The notes beneath the pieces were generated by a model. The model saw only the letters and a list, made by a program, of their open reading frames with translations. It did not search any database and had not been told where the DNA came from. The translations under genes and the position numbers were made by a program. Below, piece by piece: positions 9,061 through 19,686 of a stretch of 64,000 nucleotides of DNA (the first letter of the stretch is position 1; every line of letters starts with the position of its first letter). Source of the DNA: Rhodoferax sp. (GTDB lineage Bacteria; Pseudomonadota; Gammaproteobacteria; Burkholderiales; Burkholderiaceae_C); contig NZ_JAMPYG010000001.1 of the NCBI RefSeq assembly GCF_023700745.1, positions 186,001 through 250,000 on the forward strand, given 5' to 3'.

Positions 9061-9080
9061 TAAAGAAAGCCGCAAGTGGT

Positions 9081-10061
9081 ATGGATAAAAATTTGAAAAA
9101 AATTGTGGTACTGGGTACAGGTGGCACCATTGCCGGCACCGCTACCCATGCTGCTGACAATATTGGCTACAGCGCCGCCCAGCTAGGCGTGGCCGAATTG
9201 CTGGCGGACGTGCCGGGCATGGCGGATCTGCTCGAAGGCCATGCTCTGGTGGTGGAGCAGGTGGCTCAAATCGATAGCAAGGACATGAGTTTTGCTATCT
9301 GGACGGCGCTGGCGCTGCGCGTGCAACAGCATCTAGCCCAACACGAGGTGTCTGGTGTGGTTATCACACACGGCACCGACACGCTCGAAGAAACCGCATT
9401 TTTTCTGCATGCCGTGCTGCCGGCTGCGCTGCAATTGCACAAGCCTGTGGTGCTGACCTGTGCCATGCGGCCCGCTTCAGCTCTTAGCCCGGACGGCCCG
9501 CAGAATGTGCTTGATGCGGTCGCATTGGCGCGCACGCCAGGCGCCTGTGGCGTAGTGGCAATGTGTGCCGGTGTGGTGCATGACGCCTTGACGGTGCAGA
9601 AAGTGCATGTGTACCGCACAGATGCCTTTGGTTCGGGGGATGCCGGGCCGCTGGGATTCATGGAAGAAGGACGTTTGCGCCTGGTGAAATCCTGGCCGCT
9701 GACGCTGAGCCATCAAGCGGCCATATTGCTTGAAAAAATTGCCGCCATGACAAGCTGGCCACGGGTGGAGATCGTGATGAACTATGCAGGCGGCAGCGCG
9801 GCAGTGGTTGACGCGCTGCTGCTGCCCTTGCCCGGTGTGGCGCCGCTGCGCGGCCTGGTGGTGGCAGGCACTGGCAATGGCACACTGCATTTTGATCTTG
9901 CCGCTGCGCTGCAGCGTGCCGAGCAGATGGGAGTCAAGGTTGTCCGCGCCAGCCGATGCGGCGAGGGTCGTGTGCTGCCGGTGGCAGGAAGCGCGTTTGC
10001 TGACAGCGATGGACTCTCACCCGTCAAGGCTCGGGTGGCCCTGATGCTGGATTTGATGTAG
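9081..10061 (+). CDS. L-asparaginase (bacterial type I/II fold)
   Basis: Hydrolyses asparagine to aspartate and ammonia. The 326-residue protein carries both active-site signatures: TGGTIAGTAT near the N terminus and VITHGTDTLEETAFFL near residue 100. There is no signal peptide, so it is probably cytoplasmic. The ATG at 9081 (MDKNLKKIVVLGTGGT) fits the family; the longer frame would run through the SOS boxes. The stop codon TAG lies inside a partial REP head, GTAGGAGGCCC at 10058-10068. Confidence 0.88.
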   Translation: MDKNLKKIVVLGTGGTIAGTATHAADNIGYSAAQLGVAELLADVPGMADLLEGHALVVEQVAQIDSKDMSFAIWTALALRVQQHLAQHEVSGVVITHGTDTLEETAFFLHAVLPAALQLHKPVVLTCAMRPASALSPDGPQNVLDAVALARTPGACGVVAMCAGVVHDALTVQKVHVYRTDAFGSGDAGPLGFMEEGRLRLVKSWPLTLSHQAAILLEKIAAMTSWPRVEIVMNYAGGSAAVVDALLLPLPGVAPLRGLVVAGTGNGTLHFDLAAALQRAEQMGVKVVRASRCGEGRVLPVAGSAFADSDGLSPVKARVALMLDLM

Positions 10062-10139
10062 GAGGCCCTGGAATTGTGAGGGGCCCACCTCGGGCCGATG
10101 GTTATTTGGATTCAATCGCGGCGAGGGCGCCGCTCCCAC
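10058..10139. repeat. REP-like units, locus 2
   Basis: A truncated head GTAGGAGGCCC covers the asparaginase stop (10058-10068). A degenerate unit with a GGCCCA/CGGGCC stem is at 10076-10098 on the plus strand. A perfect GCGGCG/CGCCGC unit is at 10116-10139 on the minus strand. The group fills most of the gap between the convergent asparaginase and adk genes. Confidence 0.7.
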
Positions 10140-10162
10140 AGGGCCGATGGATGTCGGGGTGT

Positions 10163-10834
<672 letters not shown>

Positions 10835-10916
10835 TTATTGAAAATCTTTTTAGCAATGGTTGAGAATAGCATGCGAGAGCTTTGATATGGCTTACATGTC
10901 TTCTTGCTAAAACACT

Positions 10917-11660
10917 TTAGTCACCCAGCAAACGCCGCACCCGCTCCAAGTCGTCGGGGGTGTCCACGCCGGGGCCGGGCGCGTGCTGTGTGATGTGCAC
11001 CGCAATGCGATGGCCGTGCCACAAGGCGCGCAATTGTTCAAGCGATTCGGTGCGCTCCAGCGGTGCTTGTGCCAGTGTCGGGAACAGGCGCAAAAAACTG
11101 ACCCGATAGGCGTAAATACCGATATGGCGCAAAGGTGCCGGGCTGGGCAACTGCTCTGGCGTGTCGCGCGGGTAGGGAATGGGCGCGCGGCTGAAATACA
11201 GCGCCATGTGCTGGGCATCGAGCACGACCTTGACCACATTGGGGTTGTGAAAATCGGCAACGCTGACCAGTATGTGGGCGGCCGTGCTCATGGCCGCTTG
11301 GGGGCGCCTGGCCAGCAGGTGGGCGACGTCTGTGACCAGTTGCGGTTCCATCAACGGCTCGTCGCCCTGTACGTTGACCACAATGCTGTCGTCTGGCAGG
11401 TTCAGCAGATCGCAGGCCTCGGCCAGCCGGTCGCTGCCCGATGGGTGGTCGGTGCGGGTGAGCACGGACTCGATGCCATGGGCCCGGCAGGCGGCCACAA
11501 TTTCAAAACTGTCGCCAGCCACCACCACACGTTGTGCTCCGGAGCGCTGGGCCTGTTGCGCCACGCGTACCACCATGGGCACACCTGCAATGTCGGCCAG
11601 CGGCTTGTTGGGCAGGCGTACGGAGGCCAGCCGGGCTGGGATCAGGACGGTGAAAGTCAA
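10917..11660 (-). CDS. kdsB: 3-deoxy-manno-octulosonate cytidylyltransferase
   Basis: Activates Kdo as CMP-Kdo for lipopolysaccharide inner core synthesis. The 247-residue protein has the N-terminal [20 protein letters not shown] signature, plus [15 protein letters not shown] and VNVQGDEPL. The start codon appears to be TTG (11660), overlapping the upstream trm112 stop as TTGA, with AAGGA about eight bases upstream inside trm112. This suggests translational coupling. It forms an operon with lpxK and trm112. Confidence 0.95.
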   Translation of the reverse strand: MTFTVLIPARLASVRLPNKPLADIAGVPMVVRVAQQAQRSGAQRVVVAGDSFEIVAACRAHGIESVLTRTDHPSGSDRLAEACDLLNLPDDSIVVNVQGDEPLMEPQLVTDVAHLLARRPQAAMSTAAHILVSVADFHNPNVVKVVLDAQHMALYFSRAPIPYPRDTPEQLPSPAPLRHIGIYAYRVSFLRLFPTLAQAPLERTESLEQLRALWHGHRIAVHITQHAPGPGVDTPDDLERVRRLLGD

Positions 11661-11851
11661 GGTTGCCGTCCTTCTTCGAGCTCGATGTCGGTCAGCACCC
11701 TGGCCTCGTTCTCGAGTAAGACCGGTATGCCGTCACGCACCGGGTAGGCCAGCCGGGCGCTGCGCGACACCAGCTCCTGCGTTTCGTGCTTGTAAGTGAG
11801 GGGGCCCTTGGTGACGGGGCAAACCAATAATTCAAGTAGTCGTGTGTCCAT
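11657..11851 (-). CDS. Trm112 family protein (YcaR-like)
   Basis: A 64-residue protein, [20 protein letters not shown] at the N terminus and [17 protein letters not shown] in the middle. Trm112/YcaR-type proteins are small, and in some organisms they activate methyltransferases. Only one of the usual zinc-ligand cysteines remains (Cys11), so this is a degenerate ribbon. The position between lpxK and kdsB is conserved in proteobacteria. The ATG at 11851 matches the family start; the longer upstream frame is out of family and overlaps lpxK. Confidence 0.88.
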   Translation of the reverse strand: MDTRLLELLVCPVTKGPLTYKHETQELVSRSARLAYPVRDGIPVLLENEARVLTDIELEEGRQP

Positions 11852-11885
11852 AACGCAATGATAGCGTGCCGGGCAAGCTGTACCC

Positions 11886-12887
11886 CTACAACTCCAGGAG
11901 TTGTGTGACCCGCTGGTCAAGGGCGGCCCAAAAGGCAGGCTCGGGCTCGAAATTGAGTGGCACGGCCAGCGCATGAGGTTCTTTGGTCCATAACTTGACG
12001 GCGTCCTTTTCTGTGCAAAGCACGGTGTAGACACTGTCAGCGTTGCCAGCCCACTGGCTGAAATCGTGGTGATCCGGCAGCGCTATCGTGTCGGCCAACG
12101 GCAGCCCCTGGGCGCGCAACATGCTGAAGAAAGCTTCGGGTTGGGCAATGGCTGCCAGCGCCAACAAGGGCTTACCGGGTACCAGGTCGGCCAGGGCGAC
12201 CTGGCTGCCATCGGCGCGCAGGGCATGACTGGCCAGGCTTCGGCTGGCTCTGAAACCGGCAAAAGCAGGCTGCTGGCCGGTGTGCAGCAGCAGGTCGAGC
12301 GGGCGCGGCCAGGGTTCGCGCAGGGGTCCGGCGGGCAACAAAAAACCATTGCCTACGCCCCGGTCGTCAAATACGCCGATTTCGAGGTCACGCTGCAGGC
12401 GCAGGTGCTGCAGGCCATCGTCACAGACCAGGACTTGTATGTGCGGATAGTTATCCAGCAACGCACGGGCAGCATCGACACGCCGGACCGCCACAAACAC
12501 CGGTGCAGAGGTGCAGCGCTGGATGAGCGCGGGCTCGTCGCCGACGTCTGCCACCGGGCTGTCGGGCAGAACCTCCAGGCATTCCTGGCTGCGGCGTCCA
12601 TAGCCGCGTGAGATCACACCCACCTGGATGCCGCGCGACTGCAAATGCCTGACGATGGCCATGACCACCGGAGTTTTGCCAGCACCGCCAGCCACCACGT
12701 TGCCCACCACCAGCACCGGCACTGGCAGACGTTCGGAAGCCAGCCAGCCCCGGCTGTAAAGCGTTTTGCGCAGGCGCACCAATAGACCGTAAAGCACAGA
12801 CAGCGGCCACAGCAGCCAGGCCAGCCAGCCCCGCTGCAACCAGGCACGGGTCAACATGTGGCCTGGCAATCGTGTGGCCTGGGTCAT
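11886..12887 (-). CDS. lpxK: Tetraacyldisaccharide 4'-kinase
   Basis: Phosphorylates the 4' position of the lipid A disaccharide precursor at the inner face of the cytoplasmic membrane. The 333-residue protein has an N-terminal hydrophobic segment ([19 protein letters not shown]), the P-loop [10 protein letters not shown] and the [15 protein letters not shown] motif with the catalytic Asp. It begins three bases after the exbD stop and continues toward trm112 and kdsB, forming an envelope operon. Confidence 0.95.
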   Translation of the reverse strand: MTQATRLPGHMLTRAWLQRGWLAWLLWPLSVLYGLLVRLRKTLYSRGWLASERLPVPVLVVGNVVAGGAGKTPVVMAIVRHLQSRGIQVGVISRGYGRRSQECLEVLPDSPVADVGDEPALIQRCTSAPVFVAVRRVDAARALLDNYPHIQVLVCDDGLQHLRLQRDLEIGVFDDRGVGNGFLLPAGPLREPWPRPLDLLLHTGQQPAFAGFRASRSLASHALRADGSQVALADLVPGKPLLALAAIAQPEAFFSMLRAQGLPLADTIALPDHHDFSQWAGNADSVYTVLCTEKDAVKLWTKEPHALAVPLNFEPEPAFWAALDQRVTQLLEL

Positions 12888-12890
12888 GCG

Positions 12891-13319
12891 TCAGCGTGTG
12901 CTGCCCGGGGTGGGTGACACGGTGGCAAAGGTGATCTGGGTCAGTCCGGCCCGACGTGCGGCTTCCATCACATTGATCACAGCCTGGTGCCTGGCGCTGG
13001 CATCGGCGTGGATGATGAGTACCGACTCGGGGCCGGCTTTGGCACCAGCTTTCATGGCGTTGGCCAGTTCGGCCACGTTGCGCCCGTTCACCATCTGCTT
13101 GTTGATGCTGTACTGGCCATCGGCACTGACCGAGACCAGCACTTCTTTGGCGTGATCGCGCTGGGCGTCGACATCGGCCACCGGCAGTTTGAGTTGCATC
13201 TCGGTGAACTTGGCGTAGGTGGTGGAGAGCATCAAAAAGATCAGAATGACCAACAGCACGTCAATGAACGGGATCAGGTTGATCTCTGGCTCTTCCTTGG
13301 TGCGGACGCGGAAATTCAT
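12891..13319 (-). CDS. exbD: Biopolymer transport protein ExbD/TolR
   Basis: A 142-residue partner of the ExbB channel, which uses the proton gradient to energise TonB-type outer membrane import. It has one N-terminal membrane helix, INLIPFIDVLLVILIFLMLS, with the proton-carrying Asp in FIDVLL. The rest is periplasmic. It starts 11 bases after the exbB stop. With no tonB or tolA nearby the target system is not fixed by context; the exbBD-lpxK arrangement is common in betaproteobacteria. Confidence 0.92.
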   Translation of the reverse strand: MNFRVRTKEEPEINLIPFIDVLLVILIFLMLSTTYAKFTEMQLKLPVADVDAQRDHAKEVLVSVSADGQYSINKQMVNGRNVAELANAMKAGAKAGPESVLIIHADASARHQAVINVMEAARRAGLTQITFATVSPTPGSTR

Positions 13320-13330
13320 GACGCCTGGGC

Positions 13331-13951
13331 CTACTTGCGCAAGGTGTAGAGATGGCGCGCCAGTCGCTCGGCGGCCAGTTCCAGCGTAAGCAGGTATTCA
13401 TCGACGCGGGCGCGAAAGTAGCGCCAGAAAATCAGCGATGGGATGGCCACAATCAACCCGAATGCGGTGTTGTAAAGCGCCACCGAGATGCCGTGCGCCA
13501 GTTGCCCCGGGTTACCGCCCGTGCCGCCGGGTTGCGAACCAAAGATTTCGATCATGCCCACCACCGTGCCAAACAGGCCCATCAGCGGCGCCACCGAGGC
13601 AATGGTGGCCAGCGCGCTCAGGTAACGCTCCAGCCGGTGTGCAACCAGGCGGCCGCTGGCCTCCATGCCGGCGCGCAATTCGTCCTGATTGCACAAGGGG
13701 TTGGTGTTGAGCGCGCGCAGCCCGGCCGCCAGCACCTCGCCCAGTGCCGAGTTTTTTTCCAGCTTTGAAACCACATCGGGGCCCGGCACAGACAGGCGAG
13801 TGACGGTGAGGACTTCGTCAAGCAGCCTGGGCGGGGCCACTTTAAGCGTTTGCAGGCTGATGAAGCGCTCGATGATCAGCGCCATGGCCAGCACCGAGCA
13901 GGCCACCAAGGGCCAGATCGGCCAGCCTGCGGCTTGTAGGATGGAAAACAA
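13331..13951 (-). CDS. exbB: MotA/TolQ/ExbB proton channel protein
   Basis: A 206-residue inner membrane protein forming the pentameric proton channel with ExbD. Three helices are visible: an N-terminal one (WPIWPLVACSVLAMALIIE) and two C-terminal ones around ATIASVAPLMGLFGTVVGMI and LYNTAFGLIVAIPSLIFW. The Gly-rich GLFGTVVGMIEIF motif is diagnostic. It is first in the exbB-exbD-lpxK-trm112-kdsB group. Confidence 0.92.
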   Translation of the reverse strand: MFSILQAAGWPIWPLVACSVLAMALIIERFISLQTLKVAPPRLLDEVLTVTRLSVPGPDVVSKLEKNSALGEVLAAGLRALNTNPLCNQDELRAGMEASGRLVAHRLERYLSALATIASVAPLMGLFGTVVGMIEIFGSQPGGTGGNPGQLAHGISVALYNTAFGLIVAIPSLIFWRYFRARVDEYLLTLELAAERLARHLYTLRK

Positions 13952-13984
13952 ATCGAAACTCCACTGAAGAAAAAAACTGGGTGA

Positions 13985-14920
13985 TTATGGCGCAGGGAGG
14001 CTCAACATCCGCCCGCTCTCGAATTGCCTCGGTTCGCCACTGACCGGGTCGGTGAACGCAAGCCGTTTGGCCAGCAGTTGCAGCGGCCTGGCGTAATCCT
14101 GCTGGCCTTCGGGCGTGAGGGTGGGGTAGAGACCGTCATTCAAAATCGGCAGGCCCAGCGTCAGCATGTGGACCCGTAATTGGTGACGCTGGCCGGTGAC
14201 CGGCTGAAGCTGGTAGCGTGCCCATTCGCCATGTACCTCCAGCACGTCGATGTGTGTGATGGCGTTGGGCGTGCCGGGTACTTCGTGCTGCAGCATGAAG
14301 TGCCCGGCCTCCTGAATCCGGCTGCTGTGGGTGATGGGCCAGTTCAGACCAGCCCGCCAGGGTGCAATCGCCTCATAGGTTTTGTGCACTAGGTGCTGGC
14401 TGAACAGCGCACAGTAGGCCGCACGAGTGGCGGGCTGCTTGGCAAACAGCACGAGCCCGGCGGTGTCGCGGTCGATGCGGTGAATCGGCACCAGGTCATC
14501 CAGACCCCGTTTCATCTTGAGCCGCACCAGCACCGTTTCCTGCAGGTAGCCGCCCGAAGGCACGACCGGCAAAAAATGCGGCTTGTCGATCACCAGCAGG
14601 TGCGCGTCTTCAAACAGTACCACTTCATCAAATGGAATGTGCCGTTCGTCTGGCACCTCGCGGTAATAGTAGAGGCGCTGATGTGCTGTGTAGGGGCGCC
14701 GGCTGGCGTGTTCCGGCAACACGGGCTGGCCAAGCTCGTCGATGACGTCGCCGCGGGCCATGCGCGCCAGCCAGGTTTGTGACGTGATGTTGGGGAAACG
14801 TTCGCCCAGAAAGTCCAGCAGGGTCGGCCACGGTCCGGCGGGTAATCCCACGCAACTGGGGCCAACGCCCTGGCGCGTCGGTGGTTTAAACGCGTTCAAA
14901 CACCAGATCCCACACGCCAT
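13985..14920 (-). CDS. RluA-family pseudouridine synthase
   Basis: Isomerises a specific uridine in rRNA or tRNA; the target cannot be told from sequence. The catalytic motif is [18 protein letters not shown], with Asp in the canonical place. [20 protein letters not shown] and the C-terminal [18 protein letters not shown] are typical. The start is uncertain: an ATG at 14920 is used here, but a GTG (14938) and a TTG (14899) are also in frame, and all overlap the end of trmB. No clear ribosome site, so coupling to trmB is likely. Confidence 0.85.
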   Translation of the reverse strand: MACGIWCLNAFKPPTRQGVGPSCVGLPAGPWPTLLDFLGERFPNITSQTWLARMARGDVIDELGQPVLPEHASRRPYTAHQRLYYYREVPDERHIPFDEVVLFEDAHLLVIDKPHFLPVVPSGGYLQETVLVRLKMKRGLDDLVPIHRIDRDTAGLVLFAKQPATRAAYCALFSQHLVHKTYEAIAPWRAGLNWPITHSSRIQEAGHFMLQHEVPGTPNAITHIDVLEVHGEWARYQLQPVTGQRHQLRVHMLTLGLPILNDGLYPTLTPEGQQDYARPLQLLAKRLAFTDPVSGEPRQFESGRMLSLPAP

Positions 14921-15689
14921 GGCCCAGCTTGAGGCCACGGTTTTCGAACTTGGTCAGCGGCCGGTAATGCGGCTTGGGGGCGTAGCCCAATAATTCAGGG
15001 TGTTTTTCGGAGGCGGTGTTTTTCAGCAGCGGCTCGGCATTCAATACGTCCAGTATCTGTTCGGCGTAAGGCTGCCAGTCGGTGGCGCAGTGCAGGTAAG
15101 CGCCCACCTTGAGGCGCGCCGCCAGTTTGGCAATCAAAGGGGCCTGGATCAGGCGGCGCTTGTTGTGTTTCTTCTTGTGCCAGGGGTCGGGGAAAAAAAT
15201 GTGCGCGCCAGCCAGGCTTTGCTGCGGCAGCATGTGGTCAATCACCTCGACCGCGTCGTGTGCGCAGATGCGGATGTTGCGCAGGCGCTGCGCGCCAATG
15301 CGCTTGAGCAACGCCCCTACACCGGGTTCGTGCACCTCGCAGCACAAAAAATTGGTGCCCGGCAGCAGCTCGGCAATGTGGGCCGTGGCCTCGCCCATGC
15401 CAAAACCGATCTCCAGCACCGTCGGCCGGCTGCTGTTTGCTGGGTCACCCGCGGCTACAGCATCGGCAAAGGCCGCCGCAAAATCAAGCGGGGCTGGCTG
15501 GTAGGGCAGCAGGAATGTCGGCCCCAGCTCGTCAAACGCCTTGGTCTGGCCGCTGGTGGTGCGGCCGGCGCGGCGGACGAAGCTCTTGATGGTCTTGGGG
15601 AATGCCACATCGGCCAGCGACTGCGGGCGGATGCGCGGCGTGCGAGCCTGCTCGGGCGGTTTTTTGGGGGTATTTGGGGTATCGTTCAC
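14886..15689 (-). CDS. trmB: tRNA (guanine-N7-)-methyltransferase
   Basis: Methylates G46 of the tRNA variable loop using S-adenosylmethionine. The SAM-binding core is [11 protein letters not shown], followed by [26 protein letters not shown] and [12 protein letters not shown], all diagnostic. The N-terminal tail is basic and Pro-rich ([17 protein letters not shown]). The GTG at 15689 overlaps the gluQ stop as GTGA, which favours it; an alternative GTG lies at 15716. Downstream it overlaps the pseudouridine synthase gene. Confidence 0.9.
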   Translation of the reverse strand: MNDTPNTPKKPPEQARTPRIRPQSLADVAFPKTIKSFVRRAGRTTSGQTKAFDELGPTFLLPYQPAPLDFAAAFADAVAAGDPANSSRPTVLEIGFGMGEATAHIAELLPGTNFLCCEVHEPGVGALLKRIGAQRLRNIRICAHDAVEVIDHMLPQQSLAGAHIFFPDPWHKKKHNKRRLIQAPLIAKLAARLKVGAYLHCATDWQPYAEQILDVLNAEPLLKNTASEKHPELLGYAPKPHYRPLTKFENRGLKLGHGVWDLVFERV

Positions 15690-16669
15690 GGGGGCAGATT
15701 GTAGAGATTGCGCCACTGTGCCACCCAGTTGGGCAATGCATCGGCAAGTGCGTGCTGCCCGGTCAGTCCCAGCACAGCCGCGGCGTGATTCAGCGCAGTT
15801 AGCGGGTGTGCGGTGTCAAGCGCCTGGGCACCGTTTTGTTTACTGAGCTTTTCGCCGTTGGGCCCCAGCACCAGCGGGGTGTGCAGGTAGCGCGGGGTAG
15901 GCCGGTGCAGGGCGCGTTGCAGCAAAATCTGGCGCGCCGTGTTGTCGGCCAGGTCCTGGCCCCGCACGACATCGGTGATGCCTTGCCCAGCGTCGTCGAC
16001 CACCACCGCCAACTGGTAGGAAAAACAGCCGTCGGCACGCTTCAGGATGAAATCACCCACTTCGGCAGCCACATCCTGCGACTGCTCTCCCAGGCGACGA
16101 TCTTGCCAATGCAGTGATGGCTGGGTGTCTGTTCTGAAGCGCCAGGCACGCGCTGGCTTGCCATGCAGCCCATGGCGGCAGGTGCCGGGATAAACCAGCT
16201 CGCCATGGCGCGGTTTGACCTGGCCGCTGTGCTGTAGCGCTAGTTGAATATCACGGCGACTGCAGCCGCAGGGGTAGGCGTAGCCGCTGGCAATCAGTTG
16301 CGCCAGCACCAGCTGGTAGCGCTGCGAGCGTCGGGATTGGTAGCATGGCGGCTGGTCGCTGTGCAGACCGCAGGCGGCCAGTTGTTGCAAGATGGTCTGA
16401 TCCATGCCGGGCAGGCAGCGCGTACTGTCCACGTCTTCGATGCGCACCAGCCATTGACCGCCATGGGCACGCGCATCAAGCCAACTGGCCAGCGCCGCGA
16501 CCAGTGAACCCGCGTGCAGCGGTCCGGTGGGCGAGGGCGCAAAACGGCCAATGTAGGTTGTTGAATCAGGGTCCGTCGCGGCGGGGGCGCCGCTCCCACA
16601 GGGGGCTGCTCCCACCGGGGTAAGGGGCTGCATTTGTGGGAGGCCCGCCTCGGGCCGATGGTTGTTCAT
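15686..16669 (-). CDS. gluQ: Glutamyl-Q tRNA(Asp) synthetase
   Basis: Attaches glutamate to queuosine in tRNA(Asp). It is a class I synthetase paralogue lacking the anticodon domain, shown by the HIGH-like [18 protein letters not shown], the four-Cys zinc site region (YPCGCSRRD and CRHG) and the KMSKS-like [10 protein letters not shown]. The conserved protein begins near residue 38. The residues before it (for example [18 protein letters not shown]) are translated from REP-like repeats, and no start codon exists between the repeats and the core. The start is therefore uncertain; ATG 16669 or 16633 are candidates, neither with a good ribosome site. Confidence 0.88.
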   Translation of the reverse strand: MNNHRPEAGLPQMQPLTPVGAAPCGSGAPAATDPDSTTYIGRFAPSPTGPLHAGSLVAALASWLDARAHGGQWLVRIEDVDSTRCLPGMDQTILQQLAACGLHSDQPPCYQSRRSQRYQLVLAQLIASGYAYPCGCSRRDIQLALQHSGQVKPRHGELVYPGTCRHGLHGKPARAWRFRTDTQPSLHWQDRRLGEQSQDVAAEVGDFILKRADGCFSYQLAVVVDDAGQGITDVVRGQDLADNTARQILLQRALHRPTPRYLHTPLVLGPNGEKLSKQNGAQALDTAHPLTALNHAAAVLGLTGQHALADALPNWVAQWRNLYNLPP

Positions 16670-16701
16670 GGGGTCAATCGCGGCGAAGGCGCCGCTCCCA
16701 C
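16576..16701. repeat. REP-like units at the gluQ start, locus 3
   Basis: Three units: 16576-16599 minus (GCGGCG/CGCCGC, loop CCCC), 16636-16658 plus (GGCCCG/CGGGCC, loop CCT) and 16678-16701 minus (GCGGCG/CGCCGC, loop CCTT). They cover the start region of gluQ and the gap before the oxidoreductase gene. Confidence 0.8.
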
Positions 16702-16712
16702 AGGGTGCTGTT

Positions 16713-17768
16713 TTAAGCCACCGCTAAGGCCAGTTCCAGCCCCGACAAAAACGCATCTTCAACCCGGTGCCCCAGGCACCAGTCGCCGCACACGCCAAGG
16801 CCTTTTTTGGCATCCCAAAGGTGACTTTTGCCGAGCGGCTTGACGGTCTTGGCATAGAGCCAGCGCTGGCTGTCAATATGGGCCGGCTCGGCCCGGATGC
16901 CAGTGACCTCGGAAAAGGCCTTCAGCAGCTTGGCTTCGATGCGCGGCGCGTCGTCGTGGATGTGTTCCTGCGACCAGGCGGGGCTGGCCTGGATGGTCCA
17001 GCGTTCAATCGGTTCACGCTTGGGTTTGCTGGATTCACGTGCCAGCCAGGCAATGCGGTGGTGTGTGCTGCGCGCTGCATTCCATTGCGGCCCCAACGCC
17101 GACAAACCAGGCTGCATGGCCTGCGGAAAAGCCAGCATCAGGGTCCAGCAGGGTGCCACCTTGACCTGTTCCAGTTGCCTGACCCAGGGTTTGGCCAGTT
17201 CAGACGTTTGCATCAGGCTGTGTGCCTGGGCGCTGGGTATGGCCAATAACACGCCATCAAAGCCGGAAAATACATGTTGTGATCCGTCAAGTCCTTCGGT
17301 GCGCAGTTGCCATTTCTTGGCGTTGACCGCATCAGCTTCAATGCGGTTGACACGGGTTTGCAGCTCAATGTGGCCACCTGCCGCCAGTGGTTCAGCCCAG
17401 CCGTTGACCAATGATTTCATGCCCGGCACCGCCACCCAGTGGGCATCGTGGCTGGGCAAACCGGGCCCCACCAGATGACCAAGCTCGTCAAGCACCTGCA
17501 CGCTGTTGGCGCTCCAGCGCTTGCACAGATTGGGCGTGGTCTCCAGTGCTTTCAGGAAACGTGGATCGCGCGCGGTGAAGTACTGGGCGCCGTGGTCAAA
17601 CGAGCCGAAAGCGCTGCTGCGTGTGGCCATGCGCCCGCTGGTGCTTTGGCTTTTCTCAAAAACAGTGACCTGATGGCCGGCCTGAACCAGCGTGCGAGCG
17701 CAGGTGATGCCAGCCATGCCGGCGCCTATGACAGCAAAGTGTTGGGGTGCGCGCTGTGCAGATCTCAT
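16713..17768 (-). CDS. FAD-dependent oxidoreductase, renalase-like
   Basis: A 351-residue flavoprotein of the amine oxidase/renalase type. The N-terminal dinucleotide-binding motif is [15 protein letters not shown] with [25 protein letters not shown] and the C-terminal [21 protein letters not shown] match the renalase-like group, common in proteobacteria with no agreed substrate. It lacks a signal peptide. It is co-oriented with gluQ, separated from it by a REP unit, and downstream of the LysR gene. Confidence 0.82.
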   Translation of the reverse strand: MRSAQRAPQHFAVIGAGMAGITCARTLVQAGHQVTVFEKSQSTSGRMATRSSAFGSFDHGAQYFTARDPRFLKALETTPNLCKRWSANSVQVLDELGHLVGPGLPSHDAHWVAVPGMKSLVNGWAEPLAAGGHIELQTRVNRIEADAVNAKKWQLRTEGLDGSQHVFSGFDGVLLAIPSAQAHSLMQTSELAKPWVRQLEQVKVAPCWTLMLAFPQAMQPGLSALGPQWNAARSTHHRIAWLARESSKPKREPIERWTIQASPAWSQEHIHDDAPRIEAKLLKAFSEVTGIRAEPAHIDSQRWLYAKTVKPLGKSHLWDAKKGLGVCGDWCLGHRVEDAFLSGLELALAVA

Positions 17769-17836
17769 ATTTTTCTCCAGTTGATGACTATTTGCTTATC
17801 TCTACGAATGTGACCGACTTTACCAGTACACCTGCC

Positions 17837-18784
17837 CTACATGCCCCGGTGCCGCTCCAGCAGGGCAGTGCGGGTGGTGGGGCTCTCCAACTGGGTGAGC
17901 CACCATTGCAAAGCACGTCCCGGCGCGTTGCTGGCGGCGCGCCAGGCGTAATTGACCTGTATGGATCTGGGCGCACGTTCGGTCTTCTTGACCACCAGGC
18001 GGCCGGTGTCAATGAACGGTCCGGCCATGCATTCAGGCAGAGACCCGCAGCCCAGGCCGCGCAACTGGGCGTCCAGTTTGTCCTGCATGGTGGCCACGGT
18101 AAAAACGTCCTGCCCGCCCAGCAGGCCAAAGGTCACACCGCGACCGCGGCTGATGGTGTCGGCCACGGCCACGGCGCGGTGCGCGCGCATGGCTTCATCG
18201 CTGAGCGGTTCGGCTGCCTGGGCCAGCGGGTGGTGCGGCGCTACGGCATAGACAAAGCCCACATTGCCTAGCGGCTTGGCATGGATGGCGGTGTTTTGCA
18301 CCAGGTCCGCCACGCCCAGGGCCAGATCTGCTTCACCGCTGGTCAGGGCTTCCAGCGTGCCTGACAGGGTTTCGTCGCGCAGGCGAATGCGGGTGGGCGG
18401 ATTCAGGGTAAAAAAACTGTCAACCAGTTCCATCACCGTGGCCTTGGCGATGATGCTGTCCACGGCCAGCGTCAGTTGCGGCTCCCAGCCGGTGGCCACC
18501 CGCTTGACGCGGTTGGCCACCGCTTCCAGATCTTCCAGCAGGCGCTCACTCTCGCGTAACAGCTCCTGGCCCGCGACGGTGGGCAGGGCGCGACGCGAAC
18601 TGCGGTCAAACAGGAGCACATCGAGGGCATCTTCAAGCTGGCGCACGCGGTAGGTGAGGGCGCTGGGGACCATCCCGAGTTCCCGGGCGGCAGCGGCAAA
18701 ACTGCCGTTACCGGCAATGGTTTGCAGCATAGCGAGGGCATCCGGGGTCAGTGCATTGCGGGAAGTTTGCATGTTGTGGCTCAT
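17837..18784 (-). CDS. LysR family transcriptional regulator
   Basis: A protein of about 315 residues with an N-terminal helix-turn-helix (ALAMLQTIAGNGSFAAAARE, then SALTYRVRQLEDAL) and a C-terminal substrate-binding domain. The sensed ligand is unknown. It is divergent from the pirin gene, with about 90 bases between them, so it may regulate that gene; this is inference. In-frame ATGs at 18793, 18784 and 18772 are all possible starts; 18784 (MSHNMQ) is used here. Confidence 0.88.
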   Translation of the reverse strand: MSHNMQTSRNALTPDALAMLQTIAGNGSFAAAARELGMVPSALTYRVRQLEDALDVLLFDRSSRRALPTVAGQELLRESERLLEDLEAVANRVKRVATGWEPQLTLAVDSIIAKATVMELVDSFFTLNPPTRIRLRDETLSGTLEALTSGEADLALGVADLVQNTAIHAKPLGNVGFVYAVAPHHPLAQAAEPLSDEAMRAHRAVAVADTISRGRGVTFGLLGGQDVFTVATMQDKLDAQLRGLGCGSLPECMAGPFIDTGRLVVKKTERAPRSIQVNYAWRAASNAPGRALQWWLTQLESPTTRTALLERHRGM

Positions 18785-18877
18785 TAAGTTCAAACTGATT
18801 GAATGATGCCATCAAAAGGACTGCTTATTCAAGCGCTGCTGAACGCGTACAGTAGAGGCTATTCAAGGAGATGCGTG

Positions 18878-19579
18878 ATGTTGGCCCTGAGACCTTCCCA
18901 AGAGCGCGGCTATGCAGACCATGGCTGGCTCAAGTCATTCCATAGCTTTTCATTTGCCGGATATTACGACCCCGCGCACATGGGCTGGGGTAACCTGCGT
19001 GTGATCAACGAAGACCGCGTGGCACCTGGCAAAGGTTTTGGCACCCATGGTCACCGCGACATGGAAATCGTGAGTTACGTGTTGCAGGGCGCACTGGCAC
19101 ACCAGGACAGCATGGGCAATGTCAAGTCGATCCCGCCGGGTGACGTGCAGCGCATGAGCGCGGGCACCGGCGTGCAGCACAGCGAATTCAATTTCGCACC
19201 CAATGAAACCACGCATTTTTTGCAAATATGGCTTCTGCCGAGTGTGTTGGGTGTGACGCCAAGCTACGAGCAGAAGACCTTTGCCAAGTCGGACAAGCAA
19301 GGTCGCCTGTGTCTGGTGGCATCCCCCGACGGCGCACAAGGCTCCGTCACGCTCAATGCCGATGCCCGTATGTATGCCGGGCTGTTTGACGCCGGGCAAA
19401 CGGACTCGCTTGATCTGCACCCGGGGCGAAAGGCCTATGTGCATGTGGTACGCGGCACCCTGACCGTAAATGGTGTCCCCCTGCACATCGGCGATGCCGC
19501 CCTGCTCGCCGACGAGCCCCATGTGGTGCTGACCGACGCGCGGGATGCCGAGGTGCTCGTTTTTGATTTGTGCGCCTGA
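18878..19579 (+). CDS. Pirin family protein (bicupin)
   Basis: A 233-residue cupin-fold protein. The N-terminal pirin domain has the metal-binding set: the two His of THGHRDMEIV, and His and Glu of QHSEFN. Bacterial pirins include quercetin dioxygenases and redox regulators; the specific role here is unknown. The start at 18878 is supported by AAGGAG seven bases upstream; the longer frame has no such site. It is divergent from a LysR-type regulator. Confidence 0.88.
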   Translation: MLALRPSQERGYADHGWLKSFHSFSFAGYYDPAHMGWGNLRVINEDRVAPGKGFGTHGHRDMEIVSYVLQGALAHQDSMGNVKSIPPGDVQRMSAGTGVQHSEFNFAPNETTHFLQIWLLPSVLGVTPSYEQKTFAKSDKQGRLCLVASPDGAQGSVTLNADARMYAGLFDAGQTDSLDLHPGRKAYVHVVRGTLTVNGVPLHIGDAALLADEPHVVLTDARDAEVLVFDLCA

Positions 19580-19686
19580 ATCGCCTTTGCGAGCCAGCCG
19601 TATCCGGTCCGATACCACATACGGATCTTGAACCCGCGCCGTCATCGCGACGTTACTTATAATTTTTCCAAGGAGCTTTCATCATC

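Noticed and set aside
9012-9080. N-terminal extension of the asparaginase
   Set aside because: The extension would be translated from the SOS boxes, and its residues are not part of the family.
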